64,000 bases of DNA from Rhodobacter sp. Har01 (GCF_020564565.1 NZ_JAJCTD010000001.1:124001-188000), one strand, 5' to 3'; positions 37,441 through 47,008 are shown, numbered from the stretch's first letter. Numbers and translations are program-made. Notes: generated by a model from the sequence alone, not told the origin.

Positions 37441-38043
37441 TCAGGCCCGGCGGAAGCGGTAGACCCGGGCCGGGGGCAGGTTGGCCCAGATCTGGTGGCC
37501 CTTGTTCACCCGCAACCCCAGCGCGGCAATGATGTCCGGCGGCAGTGGCGGGCGCGGCCCGTAGGTGAACTGCACATAGGTCCCGCGCGGGGCAAGGATG
37601 CGGAAGGCGGCGGCGACGATGGCCCGGCGCAGCGGTTCCGGCATCGACAGCAGCGGCAGGCCCGAAACCACGGTCTGCACCCCGGGCCACAGATATTCAT
37701 GCGCCGCCTCGGCCCCCGCCTGCAGCACCGTTACCCCGGGGAAACGGGCGCGAAGATGCTGGATGAATTCTTCGTCCAGCTCGAACAGCGTCAGGTTCGC
37801 GGGCGGCACGCCGCGCGCCAGGATCGCCTCGGTGAACCGCCCGGTGCCGGGGCCGAACTCGACCACCCGACCCGAGGCCGGGCCAAGCCCCATGGTCATC
37901 GCCCGCGCCAGGGTGCGCGACGACGGCGCAATGGCCGACACCTGCCGCGGATTCTGCAACAGGCGGCGGCGGAACAGGTCCAGGTCGTCTGCCAAAGGGC
38001 TACTGCTTGCGAAAACGGTCGAGACGGACGATCTCGGCATCAT
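37441..38043 (-). CDS. SAM-dependent methyltransferase (PmtA-like)
   Basis: A 200-residue class I methyltransferase. [18 protein letters not shown] is motif I, and [15 protein letters not shown] is the post-motif of phospholipid N-methyltransferases and related rRNA dimethylases. PmtA-type enzymes methylate phosphatidylethanolamine. The start is uncertain: ATG at 38043 overlaps the end of sspB by 44 bases without a good ribosome-binding site, while TTG at 37995 lies just after the sspB stop. Translational coupling to sspB is likely either way. Confidence 0.78.
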   Translation of the reverse strand: MMPRSSVSTVFASSSPLADDLDLFRRRLLQNPRQVSAIAPSSRTLARAMTMGLGPASGRVVEFGPGTGRFTEAILARGVPPANLTLFELDEEFIQHLRARFPGVTVLQAGAEAAHEYLWPGVQTVVSGLPLLSMPEPLRRAIVAAAFRILAPRGTYVQFTYGPRPPLPPDIIAALGLRVNKGHQIWANLPPARVYRFRRA

Positions 38044-38461
38044 GCGGCGGCGGGTCGTCATCGCCATCGTCGCTGTCCTCGGCGCTGTCCTCTTCGCCCT
38101 CATCCTCATCATGGCTTTCGAAGCGCAGGCCGAATTCGACTGACGGGTCGACGAAGGTGCGCACGGCATCGAAGGGAATCACCAGCGGCTCGGGCTGGTT
38201 GCCGAAGTTCAGCGTGACAGAGAAGCCGTCGTCGGTCACCTCGAGGTTCTCATACCAGTGCTGGATCACCACGGTCATTTCAGACGGATAGCGCGCCTTC
38301 AGCCAATCGGCGATGGCGACGTCGGGGTGAGTGGTGTCGAAGGTGATGAAGAAGTGGTGCGCGCCAGGCAAGCCGTTTTCGGCGACGTCCTGCAGGACGC
38401 TCTGGATCAGCCCGCGCATCGCCCGGTGCATGAGATTGCCATAGTCGATGCTGCGCACCAT
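38000..38461 (-). CDS. sspB: SspB-family ClpXP adaptor
   Basis: A 153-residue adaptor that brings ssrA-tagged proteins to ClpXP. VRSIDYGNLMHRAMRGLI is the family N-terminus and MTVVIQHWYENLEVTDDGF the substrate-binding region. A long acidic tail (Asp/Glu, residues about 115-140) leads to a C-terminal LDRFRKQ that should dock on ClpX. The tmRNA that makes its substrate tag is 2.3 kb away in this window. Confidence 0.92.
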   Translation of the reverse strand: MVRSIDYGNLMHRAMRGLIQSVLQDVAENGLPGAHHFFITFDTTHPDVAIADWLKARYPSEMTVVIQHWYENLEVTDDGFSVTLNFGNQPEPLVIPFDAVRTFVDPSVEFGLRFESHDEDEGEEDSAEDSDDGDDDPPPHDAEIVRLDRFRKQ

Positions 38462-38546
38462 GCGATGCCCCTTCGTCCGTTGCGGCCAGCATAGGGGATT
38501 CGTTGCCCAAGGAAAGGGGGCCGAGGCGGCTGGATGCAACCTGCGC

Positions 38547-39797
38547 CTAAAGCACCCGGACGGCAGCCGACAGCGCCGCCGAAACCGCCAGAACGGCGAC
38601 CAGCGGCCAGTGCCGGACCAACAGCAGAACCGCCGCCAGGCCGGCCAGACCGGCCGCAAGCGGGCGCAGCGAGGACGGGTCGGGCCACAAGAGCCGAAGC
38701 GGCCCAAGGGTCAGCGTCGAGACCTCGGCGAACAGGACGTGCAGGGCGAACCACAGCGACAGATTGGCGATGACGCCGACCACGGCGGCGGTGATGGCCG
38801 CCAGCGCTCCGGACAGCCGGGGGGTCCGGGTCAGCCGCTCGATGAAGGGGGCGCCGGCGAAGATGAACAGGAACGAGGGGACGAAGGTCATCCAGACCGC
38901 GATGGCGGCCCCGGCCAGACCCATCAGCCAGCCGCCGGCGGCGTGGGCAGCCAGGTAACCGACGAATTCGTTGACCAGGATCAGCGGGCCGGGCGTGGTT
39001 TCGGCCAGGCCCAGCCCATCCATCATCTGCGTCAGGCTGAGCCAGCCGCGGGTTTCCACCACCTCCTGCGCCATCCAGGCCAGCACCGCATAGGCGCCAC
39101 CGAAGGTCAGGATGGCAAGCTTGGAAAAGAACAGGCCGATCTCTGCCAGCCGCGCGGGGGCAAAGGCCACCAGCAACGCCAGCGGGCCAAGCCAGGCCAT
39201 CAGGCCGACCGCAGCGGCGCGCAGGGACCGCGCCAGGGCGGCTGGCGGCGGCGCGTCGGGTGCAGGGCCGGGGCGGGTGGTGAAGAACCCCCACAGGCCG
39301 GCGGCGATCAGGATCACCGGGAAGGGCAGGTTCAGCGCGAACAGCCCCAGGAAGGCGGCGACCGCGATCAGCAGCGCCCCGCGAGTCTTCAACGCACGTT
39401 TCGAGACGCGGATCAGCGCCTCGATTACAATGGCGATGACCGCGGCCTGCACGCCGGCGAACAGGGCGGCGACCAGCGGCAGCTGGCCGAAAGCGGCATA
39501 GACCATGCTCAGCGCCAGCACGACCAGCGCGCCGGGCAGCACGAACAGCCCGCCCGAGATCAGCCCGCCGGGCACGCCGTGCAGCCGCCAGCCGATCCAG
39601 GTGGCCAGCTGCATCGCCTCGGGGCCGGGCAGCAGCATGCAGAAGGACAGCGCGCGCAGGTAGTCACCTTCCGCCACCCATTTCTTCTCGTCCAGGATGA
39701 TGCGGTGCATCAACGCGATCTGCGCCGCCGGACCGCCGAACGACAGGCAGCCGATGCGGGCGAAGGTCCGGGTCAGCTCGGCCAGTGCGACCGTCAT
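38547..39797 (-). CDS. chrA: Chromate transporter ChrA
   Basis: A 416-residue, about 10-helix inner-membrane protein of the long CHR family, with two homologous halves. IGCLSFGGPAAQIALMHR and LSFCMLLPGPEAMQLATWIGW mark the first half, and LAILTFGGAYAVLAWMAQE with GLAETTPGPLILVNEFVGY the second. It exports chromate. Its ATG overlaps the stop of the chrB-like gene by four bases. Confidence 0.93.
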   Translation of the reverse strand: MTVALAELTRTFARIGCLSFGGPAAQIALMHRIILDEKKWVAEGDYLRALSFCMLLPGPEAMQLATWIGWRLHGVPGGLISGGLFVLPGALVVLALSMVYAAFGQLPLVAALFAGVQAAVIAIVIEALIRVSKRALKTRGALLIAVAAFLGLFALNLPFPVILIAAGLWGFFTTRPGPAPDAPPPAALARSLRAAAVGLMAWLGPLALLVAFAPARLAEIGLFFSKLAILTFGGAYAVLAWMAQEVVETRGWLSLTQMMDGLGLAETTPGPLILVNEFVGYLAAHAAGGWLMGLAGAAIAVWMTFVPSFLFIFAGAPFIERLTRTPRLSGALAAITAAVVGVIANLSLWFALHVLFAEVSTLTLGPLRLLWPDPSSLRPLAAGLAGLAAVLLLVRHWPLVAVLAVSAALSAAVRVL

Positions 39798-40591
39798 TCG
39801 CGGCGCCCCGCCGGCCAGTCATGGCCTTCCTCGTGGCCGTCGCGGGCCCAGCGGTAGAGCGCGTCGTAGAGGGCGATGCCGGCGTCCAACTGGGCCAGGT
39901 CGTCGCGATACATCCGCGACAGCCCGACCGACAACGCCAGCAGCCCCGCCGCCTGCGGCGCAAGCTCGTGCCGGTCGGTGTCGGCGCCGCGGATGACCAG
40001 CGCCATCCGGTCCAGCGCCTCGGTATGCAGGTCGAAATCGTCGAGCAACGCATCGAACGTGCAGTGCGCGCCGCGGTGGCTGAAGGGCACGTCCTCGATA
40101 TCGAACGGGATCGCGCCGAAGTGTTCGGCCACCGCCGGAACTTCGGCCGGGGTGACGAACAGGAAGCGGGCGGCGGGGTTGATGAAGCGGCGGATCAGCC
40201 AGGGGCAAGCGATGCGGTCGATCTTCGGCCGGTGGCGGGTGACCCAAGGCGTGCCGGGGGCGGGCAGGGCGGCAATGGGCAGCATCGGCAGCCCGGCCTC
40301 GGCCCAGGCCAGGGTGCCGCCGTGCAGCACCTCGGCCTGCCAGCCCATCGTGCGCAGCAGCGCCGCCGCGCCTTCCGAAAGCTTGCGGCCGCGGGTGCAG
40401 GCGACGATGGCGCGGCCCGGCGGCCCGGCCAGCGTGGCGATGGCGTCGTGCGCGACGCGCCGGGCGGTGGGCAGGGTGCGGGGCAGGGCGGCGATGTCTT
40501 CGGGCAGGCGCACGTCGAACACCGTCGGCGCGTCGGGCGTGCCGATCAGGCGAAAGGCCTGGGCGGGAAGGATCAGTCCGAATCCGGGCAT
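39794..40591 (-). CDS. ChrB-like chromate-resistance protein with rhodanese domain
   Basis: A 265-residue two-domain protein. Residues about 1-105 are a rhodanese-like domain with the active loop ACTRGRKL. Residues about 110-260 are the chromate-resistance (ChrB C-terminal) domain (KIDRIACPWLIRRF, GADTDRHELAPQAAG). ChrB proteins sense or help detoxify chromate. The fusion with rhodanese is known in this family. The start at 40591 (MPGFGLIL) is chosen over 40600. It is co-transcribed with chrA. Confidence 0.88.
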   Translation of the reverse strand: MPGFGLILPAQAFRLIGTPDAPTVFDVRLPEDIAALPRTLPTARRVAHDAIATLAGPPGRAIVACTRGRKLSEGAAALLRTMGWQAEVLHGGTLAWAEAGLPMLPIAALPAPGTPWVTRHRPKIDRIACPWLIRRFINPAARFLFVTPAEVPAVAEHFGAIPFDIEDVPFSHRGAHCTFDALLDDFDLHTEALDRMALVIRGADTDRHELAPQAAGLLALSVGLSRMYRDDLAQLDAGIALYDALYRWARDGHEEGHDWPAGRRE

Positions 40592-40762
40592 GGGGGGCAT
40601 CCTTGGCAAGGGGTCAGGGATGCGACGCTTGGGCCGGGGCCTCACGGGGTGTTCGCGGACCCCATGCGCAAAAGGGTTAGGCCGGGATGCCCGGGCGGTC
40701 AAGCGGCTGCGCCACGTCATGACGTTTGCCATGCGTCGTGCCGACGCGGGCCATACCAAATG

Positions 40763-41083
40763 GAAGGGGTTAAGGTGCAGGTTTCTGTTGCCAGGTACCT
40801 GCGAACCCCGCCCTACGCGGCTAAGCGCAGGGGCTTAAGTTTGATGTTGCGAGCCGCTTACGCGGCCAGCGCCATCGGAGCACGGTTGTCATTGGCAACT
40901 GTGATCTTGGACCGATAACGGTGGTACCTCACCGAGCGAAAGCTGGCCTCTTTGGTCGTTCGTCGATCCTATTTCGGCCCCACACGCCCGCAATGAACGG
41001 GAGGATTGGTGGAGCCGCCGGGTACCGCCCCCGGGTCCGAGCCGATTATTACAGGTGCGTTTATCGCCATAGTCCGGGTTGCC
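40763..41083 (-). ncRNA. ssrA: tmRNA, circularly permuted two-piece (alphaproteobacterial)
   Basis: Read on the minus strand, the acceptor piece comes first and ends ..CGGCTCCACCA at 41007. A 25-base spacer follows. The coding piece begins GGGGCCGAAATAGG at 40981. The two ends form a perfect seven-pair acceptor stem (GGGGCCG with CGGCTCC, one GU). The resume codon is GCC at 40896-40894, and the tag frame reads ANDNRAPMALAA then TAA at 40860-40858. The -ALAA end is the ClpXP degron. The outer ends (40763 and 41083) are estimated. tmRNA with SmpB rescues stalled ribosomes. Confidence 0.95.
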
Positions 41084-41131
41084 CCGGACAGGAAGAATAT
41101 AGGCGCATCGCGCATGCGCCACAAGATGGGA

Positions 41132-41569
41132 TCAGGCCACATTCGCGGGCGCCGGGTATTCCAGGAAGATGCGCTCTGCGGTCTCGAACAGCGGCTGCAT
41201 GCCTTCGCGTTGGTAGAAGGCAAGCGCCCGGCTGTTGCTGCGGAGCACGGAAAGACGCAAGGCCAGCCCGGCAGCCCCGGCCTGCGATCTGGCCAGGGCA
41301 AGCAGGCGGCGCCCATGTCCCCGGCCCTGCCAGTCGGGGACAAGGTAAAGCTTCCGCAGACGCAGGTGGTCGGCGCCCGGTTCAACCACCAGATAGCCCG
41401 CTGCAAGCCCGCCGATCTCGTAGATGCGGGTGTTGCAAAGGTCGAAGGCGCTTGGCTCCGAAGGGAGAAATCGGCCCCAGAGGCTGACGGCGTGCTCTTC
41501 CATGACCTCGCGTTCGAGATCCTCAAGGAACCCCAGGTCTGAGGGACGGGCAGGGCGCAGCACGTTCAT
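41132..41569 (-). CDS. GNAT-family N-acetyltransferase
   Basis: A 145-residue acetyltransferase. LRKLYLVPDWQGRGHGRRLL (residues about 72-91) is the acetyl-CoA pyrophosphate loop (QGRGHG), and NSRALAFYQREGMQP the C-terminal motif. The substrate is unknown. It lies between the tmRNA and a terminator that ends the binding-protein gene. Confidence 0.85.
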   Translation of the reverse strand: MNVLRPARPSDLGFLEDLEREVMEEHAVSLWGRFLPSEPSAFDLCNTRIYEIGGLAAGYLVVEPGADHLRLRKLYLVPDWQGRGHGRRLLALARSQAGAAGLALRLSVLRSNSRALAFYQREGMQPLFETAERIFLEYPAPANVA

Positions 41570-41611
41570 GCGCCGAATTGTGCGAGTCTTGCGAAACAGG
41601 AAAATGACAAA

Positions 41612-41641
41612 GGCCCGGGCCGGCGAATACCGGCCCGGGCC
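41612..41641 (-). terminator. Strong terminator after the binding-protein gene
   Basis: A perfect 12-bp stem (GGCCCGGGCCGG) and 6-base loop. On the minus strand it is followed by TTTGTCATTTT, 26 bases after the stop at 41667. Confidence 0.85.
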
Positions 41642-41666
41642 CTGGTTCTGGTCAGACGTCAGGCGG

Positions 41667-42713
41667 TCAGAAGCCCGATTTGATCAGTTCGAATTCCTCG
41701 ATCATCTTGTCGCGGAATTCCTGGCTGGTGGGCGTCTGGGCGAACAGCGTGGTCGTCACCGGGTCGATGTAGCTGGCCTTCAGCGTCTCGGCCGGGATCT
41801 CGGCCATCGCGGCGTCATTCGACAGCGCATAGCCGATGGCATCCAGCAGCGGCTGGGCCGAACTGTGGGCCAGCAGCGAGTTGATGAAGTCGTAGGCCTT
41901 GTCTTCGCTGCCGGGCGCGTCCTTCATGTTGACGAAGCCGCAGAACCAGGTGGCCGCACCCTCGGCGGGCGCGCGGTTGAAGCCGACCGGGAAGTTCTCG
42001 GACAGCAGGATCGCCACCGGGTCGTTCCACGACCAGGCGATCTGCACCTCGCCCGAGGCCATCAGCTGCGACAGTTCCGACGGGTCGGCCCAGTAGCTGC
42101 GGACATTCGGATGCACCTTGCGCAGCCAGTCGGCGGCGGCCTGGAACTGCTCGTCGGTGACGCTGTCCCAGTTGGTCAGGCCGGTGGCGAGGAAGGCCAG
42201 CGACCAGATGTCGTCGGTGTTGTCGGGCAGCGAGATGCGGCCGGCGTATTTCGGGTCGGCAAAGACCTGAAGGGTGCCGACATCGGCCTCGGGCACCGTC
42301 TCCTTGTTGTAGGCGATGGCGGTGTAGGCATAGTCGGTGGGGATGAACCACTGGCCCGCGTCATCCTTGAAGGCCTCGGTCATGCGGGCCGGGATATTGG
42401 CGAACTCGGGGATCTTGGCGGGGTCCCAGGGCTCGATCAGCCCGGCGTCCTTGTAGCGCGGCACAGCGGCCGAGCAAGGGTGGACGACATCGGCCTTGAA
42501 GCCGGACGACACCTTCTGGAAGGCCTCGTCATCGTCGGCGTAGAAGACGTAGCTGGGCTTCTGGCCGTGCTTGTCGACATAGGGCTGCAGCATGCCGTCG
42601 ATCTCCCACCCGGCCCAGTCGAGCACGGTGAATTCGGGGTCGGCGGCGCGGGCGGCGGTGGCAAGGACCAGCACCGAGGCGGCGGTGGTCAGGAGACGGA
42701 AGGATCGGGTCAT
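41667..42713 (-). CDS. ABC transporter periplasmic binding protein (PotD-like)
   Basis: A 348-residue binding protein with a signal peptide (LLTTAASVLVLATAARA). FTVLDWAGWEIDGMLQPYVD at the mature N-terminus and FIPTDYAYTAIAYNKETV are typical of spermidine/putrescine-type proteins (SBP_bac_2/8). No permease or ATPase gene is adjacent and a strong terminator follows, so it works with components elsewhere. It is intact and not a copy of the broken binding protein near 6 kb. Confidence 0.87.
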   Translation of the reverse strand: MTRSFRLLTTAASVLVLATAARAADPEFTVLDWAGWEIDGMLQPYVDKHGQKPSYVFYADDDEAFQKVSSGFKADVVHPCSAAVPRYKDAGLIEPWDPAKIPEFANIPARMTEAFKDDAGQWFIPTDYAYTAIAYNKETVPEADVGTLQVFADPKYAGRISLPDNTDDIWSLAFLATGLTNWDSVTDEQFQAAADWLRKVHPNVRSYWADPSELSQLMASGEVQIAWSWNDPVAILLSENFPVGFNRAPAEGAATWFCGFVNMKDAPGSEDKAYDFINSLLAHSSAQPLLDAIGYALSNDAAMAEIPAETLKASYIDPVTTTLFAQTPTSQEFRDKMIEEFELIKSGF

Positions 42714-42918
42714 CGGGACTCCTCTGTCGGCGGCCGGCGCTCTTCCCCAAGCGGCCGTCCATGGGTGGCGGAGCGACGCTATGACAGGGTTTCAGCTGTC
42801 ACAAGCGCATTTTTGAATGTGGGAGGTCCGGTACCGTGCGGCAAGGACGCGGGGCATGCAATTGCCTGTGAAGCGGGCAGCAGGCAGGGTTGGGGAAAGG
42901 GATTCGGGAGGGGCGGCG

Positions 42919-43911
42919 ATGTTTCGGGCAGTGCTGATGGAGAAGGCCGAGGACGGCGCGGCGGAGGCGCGGTTGGCAGATCTCGACGAAGCGGCGCTGC
43001 CGCCGGGCGAGGTGACGGTTGCGGTCGAGTATTCGACCGTCAACTACAAGGACGGGCTGTGCCTGTCGGCCAGTGGTGGTGGGCTGGTGCGGGTCTGGCC
43101 GCATGTGCCTGGGATTGATTTCGCCGGTCGGGTCGAGACATCGGATGACCCGCGCTGGAACCCCGGCGACCGGGTGATCCTGACCGGCTGGCGGGTGGGC
43201 GAGGCGCAGTGGGGCGGCTTTGCGCAAAAGGCCCGGGTGCGGGGCGACTGGCTGGTCGCGGTGCCGGCGGGCCTGACCACGCGGACGGCGATGGCGGTGG
43301 GCACGGCGGGGTTCACCGCGATGCAGGCGCTGATGGCGCTCGAGGACCACGGGCTGGCGCCCGGGCAGGGCGAGGTGCTGGTCACTGGCGCGGCCGGCGG
43401 TGTCGGCTCGATCGCGGTGGCGCTGCTGGCGCGGGCGGGGTTTCAGGTGGCGGCGGTGACCGGGCGGCCCGAGACCGAAAGCTATCTCCGCGGTCTGGGG
43501 GCGGCGCGGATCGTGCCGCGGGAAGAGATCGCCGAGACGGTGAAGCGGCCGCTCGAGGCCGAGACCTGGGCGGGCTGCATCGATGCCGTGGGGGGCGCGA
43601 TGCTGGCCCGCGTGCTGGGGCAGTTGAAGGCAGGCGCCAGCGCGGCGGCGGTGGGCAATGCCGGCGGGCTGGCGCTGCCGGCGAGCATCATTCCCTTCCT
43701 GCTGCGCGGGGTGAACCTCCTGGGCATCAACTCGGTAACCGTGCCACAGGCGAAGCGGGTCGCGATCTGGGACCGCATCGCCCGCGACCTGGACCTGCGG
43801 TTGCTGGAGGGGATGATCCGCCCGGCGCGGCTGGACGAGGTGCCAGCCCTTGGCGCGGCAATCCTGAAGGGGGCGGTGCAGGGGCGCGTTGTGGTGGACG
43901 TGAACGCCTGA
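42919..43911 (+). CDS. acuI: Acrylyl-CoA reductase-type MDR oxidoreductase
   Basis: A 330-residue NADPH-dependent medium-chain reductase (YhdH/AcuI). EYSTVNYKDGLCLS is the substrate-side motif, VLVTGAAGGVGSIAVALLA the NADP-binding loop, and LLGINSVTVPQAKRV the C-terminal family block. In Rhodobacter sphaeroides AcuI reduces acryloyl-CoA in 3-hydroxypropionate and DMSP metabolism. The ATG at 42919 is from homology. There is no acuK/acuR neighbour, so the exact substrate is inferred. Confidence 0.87.
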   Translation: MFRAVLMEKAEDGAAEARLADLDEAALPPGEVTVAVEYSTVNYKDGLCLSASGGGLVRVWPHVPGIDFAGRVETSDDPRWNPGDRVILTGWRVGEAQWGGFAQKARVRGDWLVAVPAGLTTRTAMAVGTAGFTAMQALMALEDHGLAPGQGEVLVTGAAGGVGSIAVALLARAGFQVAAVTGRPETESYLRGLGAARIVPREEIAETVKRPLEAETWAGCIDAVGGAMLARVLGQLKAGASAAAVGNAGGLALPASIIPFLLRGVNLLGINSVTVPQAKRVAIWDRIARDLDLRLLEGMIRPARLDEVPALGAAILKGAVQGRVVVDVNA

Positions 43912-43928
43912 TCGGCGGCGCGCAAGAC

Positions 43929-43976
43929 GCGGGGGCCAGCCCCCGCACCCCCGGGATATTTTCGGACAGATGAAGG
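43929..43976. repeat. Degenerate family element with GC hairpin
   Basis: The dyad GCGGGGGC/GCCCCCGC (43929-43946) is followed by CCCCCGGGATATTTTCGGACAGATGAAG written in part: a diverged GGGGTATTT/CCAAGATGAA element. It lies 18 bases after acuI and probably ends its transcript. Confidence 0.6.
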
Positions 43977-44173
43977 GCAGGCAAGCGCGGGTCTGTTCGG
44001 GGGTTGCGCGGGGTTTTTGGGGGCGATACTGCTTCTGGCGACGCCGGGGCCTGACCGGGGTCTGGCCCGGGAGAGATATCCCTTGGGTCTGGCTGGAAGA
44101 CCACGCCCACGGACCGGGATTTCCCGCCTCTGCGGGTGGACCGGCCGCGCGGCCTGACCGAGAGGAGCCGCCC

Positions 44174-45400
44174 TTGGCGCTTGACCTTGATTTCGTCCGT
44201 TCGCAGTTTCCGGCGTTTTCCTCGCCGGTGTTGTCGTCGCATGCCTTCTTTGAAAACGCGGGCGGCAGCTATCCGTGCCGGCAGGTGGTGGACCGGCTGA
44301 CCCGGTTCTACACCGACCGCAAGGTGCAGCCTTACGCGCCCTATCCCGGCGCGCAGGCTGGCGGGGCCGAGATGGACGAGGCGCGTGACCGGCTGGCCGC
44401 GATGATGGGCGTGGCGCGCGAGGAGGTTTCTTTCGGGCCTTCGACCAGCGCCAATACCTATGTTCTGGCGCAGGCGGTGCGGCAGTGGCTGTGCGGCACG
44501 GACGGCGCGGTGATGGTGACGAACCAGGACCACGAAGCGAATTCGGGGGTCTGGCGGCGGCTGGCGGACGAGGGCATCGAGGTGCGCGAGTGGCGGGTCG
44601 ATCCGGGTACGGGGTCACTGGGCCCGGGCGGGCTGTCGGCGCTGTTGCAGGACGGAAAGGTCCGGTTGGTATGTTTTCCGCACTGCTCGAACGTCATTGC
44701 GGAAATCAATGATGTTGCTTCTATTTCAGCCATTTGCCGGGCCGCTGGCGCGCGGACGGTGGTCGATGGCGTGAGCTATGCGCCGCACGGGTTTCCGGAT
44801 GTTCCGGCGCTGGGCTGTGACGTCTATCTGTTCTCGGCCTACAAGACCTTTGGCCCGCATCAGGGCATCATGGTGCTGCGCGAGGCCTTCGGGTTCGAAC
44901 TGCCGGGGCAGGCGCATTTCTTCAACCAGGGCACGCTTTACAAGCGCCACACGCCGGCGGGGCCGGACCACGCCCAGATCGCGGCCTGTGCCGGCATGGC
45001 GGATTACGTCGATGCGCTGGCGGCGCGGCACGGCATCACCGGCAATGCGGCGGCGCGGAACCGTGGCGTGCATGACCTGATGCGGGCGCAGGAAGTTGCC
45101 GCCATCCAGCCTCTGCTGGACTACCTTGGCGGCCGCAACGACCTGCGGCTGATCGGGCCGAGGGACGCCGCCTTGCGGGCGCCGACGGTGGCTGTGGAAC
45201 TGGCCGGGCCGGCCGAGCCGATGTCGGAAGAGCTGGGCCGGCGCGGGATCGCCTGCTGGGCCGGCGATTTCTACGCCGTCCGGCCGCTGGAGGCGCTGGG
45301 GATCGACCGCGACAAGGGTGTGTTGCGGATGTCGGCGGTGCATTACACCAGCGCCGAGGATGTGGCCCGCCTGATCGCCGCGCTGGACGCGGTGCTTTAG
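44174..45400 (+). CDS. Class V aminotransferase / cysteine desulfurase-like protein
   Basis: A 408-residue fold-type I PLP enzyme. The PLP lysine is in LFSAYKTFGPHQGIM (about residue 228). FENAGGSYPCRQVVDRL and VTNQDHEANSGVWRRL are typical of the SufS-like subgroup without a known sulfur acceptor. The start is taken as TTG at 44174 because AGAGGAG lies 7 bases upstream and homology begins there. No suf or nif genes are adjacent, so a desulfurase role is not certain. Confidence 0.82.
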   Translation: MALDLDFVRSQFPAFSSPVLSSHAFFENAGGSYPCRQVVDRLTRFYTDRKVQPYAPYPGAQAGGAEMDEARDRLAAMMGVAREEVSFGPSTSANTYVLAQAVRQWLCGTDGAVMVTNQDHEANSGVWRRLADEGIEVREWRVDPGTGSLGPGGLSALLQDGKVRLVCFPHCSNVIAEINDVASISAICRAAGARTVVDGVSYAPHGFPDVPALGCDVYLFSAYKTFGPHQGIMVLREAFGFELPGQAHFFNQGTLYKRHTPAGPDHAQIAACAGMADYVDALAARHGITGNAAARNRGVHDLMRAQEVAAIQPLLDYLGGRNDLRLIGPRDAALRAPTVAVELAGPAEPMSEELGRRGIACWAGDFYAVRPLEALGIDRDKGVLRMSAVHYTSAEDVARLIAALDAVL

Positions 45401-45537
45401 TCCCTTGCCGAGCTTGGGAGGCGCTGCCCCCCGCTGTCGCGGCTGCCCGGGTTGCTTTTGCATAGGGGAAGGCGGGGGGCCGGTGATCCGGGGCCGCCGC
45501 TGCCGCGTATCAGACGGCAAGAGAAGATGGATTCCCG

Positions 45538-46953
45538 ATGACCGATACGCCGTTGATCCTGTGGTTCCGCCGCGACTTGCGGCTGGCGGACCATCCGATG
45601 CTGGCGGCGGCAGTGGCTTCGGGCCGGCCGTTGATTCCGGTTTTCCTGCTGGACCCCGAGACCGAAGGCCAGGGAGCGGCGCCGAAGTGGCGGCTGGGGC
45701 TGGGGGTGGAGCATTTCGCGGCGCGCCTGGGCGCCATGAGGTCGCGGCTGACGCTGCGGCGCGGGCCGGCACTGGACGCTTTGCAGCGCCTGATCGGGGA
45801 AACCGGGGCGGGCGGGGTCTGGTGGTCGCGGCTGTATGATCCGGCCTCGGTCGCGCGCGACGCGGGCGTGAAGGCGGCGCTGAAGGCGGCGGGGGTCGAG
45901 GCGCGGTCCTTCGCGGGGCATCTTCTGCATGAGCCCTGGGAGGTGGAGACCGGGCAGGGCGGCGCCTATCGCGTGTTCACGCCGTTCTGGAACGCGTTGC
46001 GCGGGCGGCCGGTGCCGGTGCCCGCCGCGGCGCCGGTGGCTCTGCGGGGGCCGACTTCCTGGCCCGCATCGGACCGGCTGGCGGATTGGCGGCTGGGGGC
46101 GGCGATGAACCGCGGCGCTGCGGTGGTGGCGGCGCATGTCCGGGTGGGCGAGGACAAGGCGCGGGCGCGGCTGGTCGAATTCCTGGACCGGATCGCTCCG
46201 CGCTATGCCGAGACGCGGGATCTGCCGGGGGTGGATGGCACCTCGCGGCTGTCCGAGCCGCTGACCTATGGCGAGATCGGCATTCGCGAGGTCTGGCATG
46301 CGGGCCATCGCGCGATGCAGGAAGGCGCGGCGGGGGCGGGCAGTTTCCTGCGCGAACTGGCCTGGCGCGAGTTCAGCTATCACCTGATGCACCACACGCC
46401 GCAGATCACCCAGGCCAACTGGAAGCCCGAGTGGGACGATTTCCCCTGGGCCGGCGACAGCCCCGCGGCCGAGCGGTGGCGCCGGGGCATGACGGGCGAG
46501 CCCTTTGTCGATGCCGCCATGCGCGAGATGTATGTCACCGGCACGATGCACAACCGCGCCCGGATGATTGCGGCCAGCTACCTGACCAAGCATCTGATGA
46601 CGCATTGGATGCTGGGCCAGGCATGGTTTGCCGACTGCCTGACCGACTGGGACCCGGCCGCGAATGCGATGGGCTGGCAGTGGGTGGCCGGCAGCGGGCC
46701 GGATGCCGCGCCCTATTTCCGGGTGTTCAACCCGGCGGGCCAGGCCGCGAAGTTCGACGCCGACGGCGCCTATCGCCGCCGCTTCATCGCCGAAGGGCAG
46801 GGCGCCCGGGCCCCCGCTCAAGCGCGGGCCTACTTCGAGGCGGTTCCGCGGTCCTGGGGACTTGATCCGCAGGCGCCTTATCCGGCGCCGGTGGTCGATC
46901 TGGCGGAGGGCCGCTCGGTTGCCCTTGCGGCATACGGGGCACGAGAGACTTGA
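45538..46953 (+). CDS. phrB: Deoxyribodipyrimidine photolyase
   Basis: A 471-residue light-driven DNA repair enzyme. Residues 1-130 are the antenna-binding Rossmann domain (LILWFRRDLRLADHPML). The FAD domain carries ELAWREFSYHLMHHTP, MYVTGTMHNRARMIAASYL and WQWVAGSGPDAAPYFRVFNP. The start ATG 45538 is the first Met and matches homology. A photolyase suits a phototroph exposed to UV. It is followed by cfa 55 bases downstream. Confidence 0.95.
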   Translation: MTDTPLILWFRRDLRLADHPMLAAAVASGRPLIPVFLLDPETEGQGAAPKWRLGLGVEHFAARLGAMRSRLTLRRGPALDALQRLIGETGAGGVWWSRLYDPASVARDAGVKAALKAAGVEARSFAGHLLHEPWEVETGQGGAYRVFTPFWNALRGRPVPVPAAAPVALRGPTSWPASDRLADWRLGAAMNRGAAVVAAHVRVGEDKARARLVEFLDRIAPRYAETRDLPGVDGTSRLSEPLTYGEIGIREVWHAGHRAMQEGAAGAGSFLRELAWREFSYHLMHHTPQITQANWKPEWDDFPWAGDSPAAERWRRGMTGEPFVDAAMREMYVTGTMHNRARMIAASYLTKHLMTHWMLGQAWFADCLTDWDPAANAMGWQWVAGSGPDAAPYFRVFNPAGQAAKFDADGAYRRRFIAEGQGARAPAQARAYFEAVPRSWGLDPQAPYPAPVVDLAEGRSVALAAYGARET

Positions 46954-47008
46954 GCCAGAACACCACATCTGAAATCCTGAAATGACGACAAGACCCTTGG
47001 GGGGGTGA

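Noticed and set aside
40889..41122. Open frame of 77 codons on the minus strand
   Set aside because: It lies inside the tmRNA and has no protein-like features.
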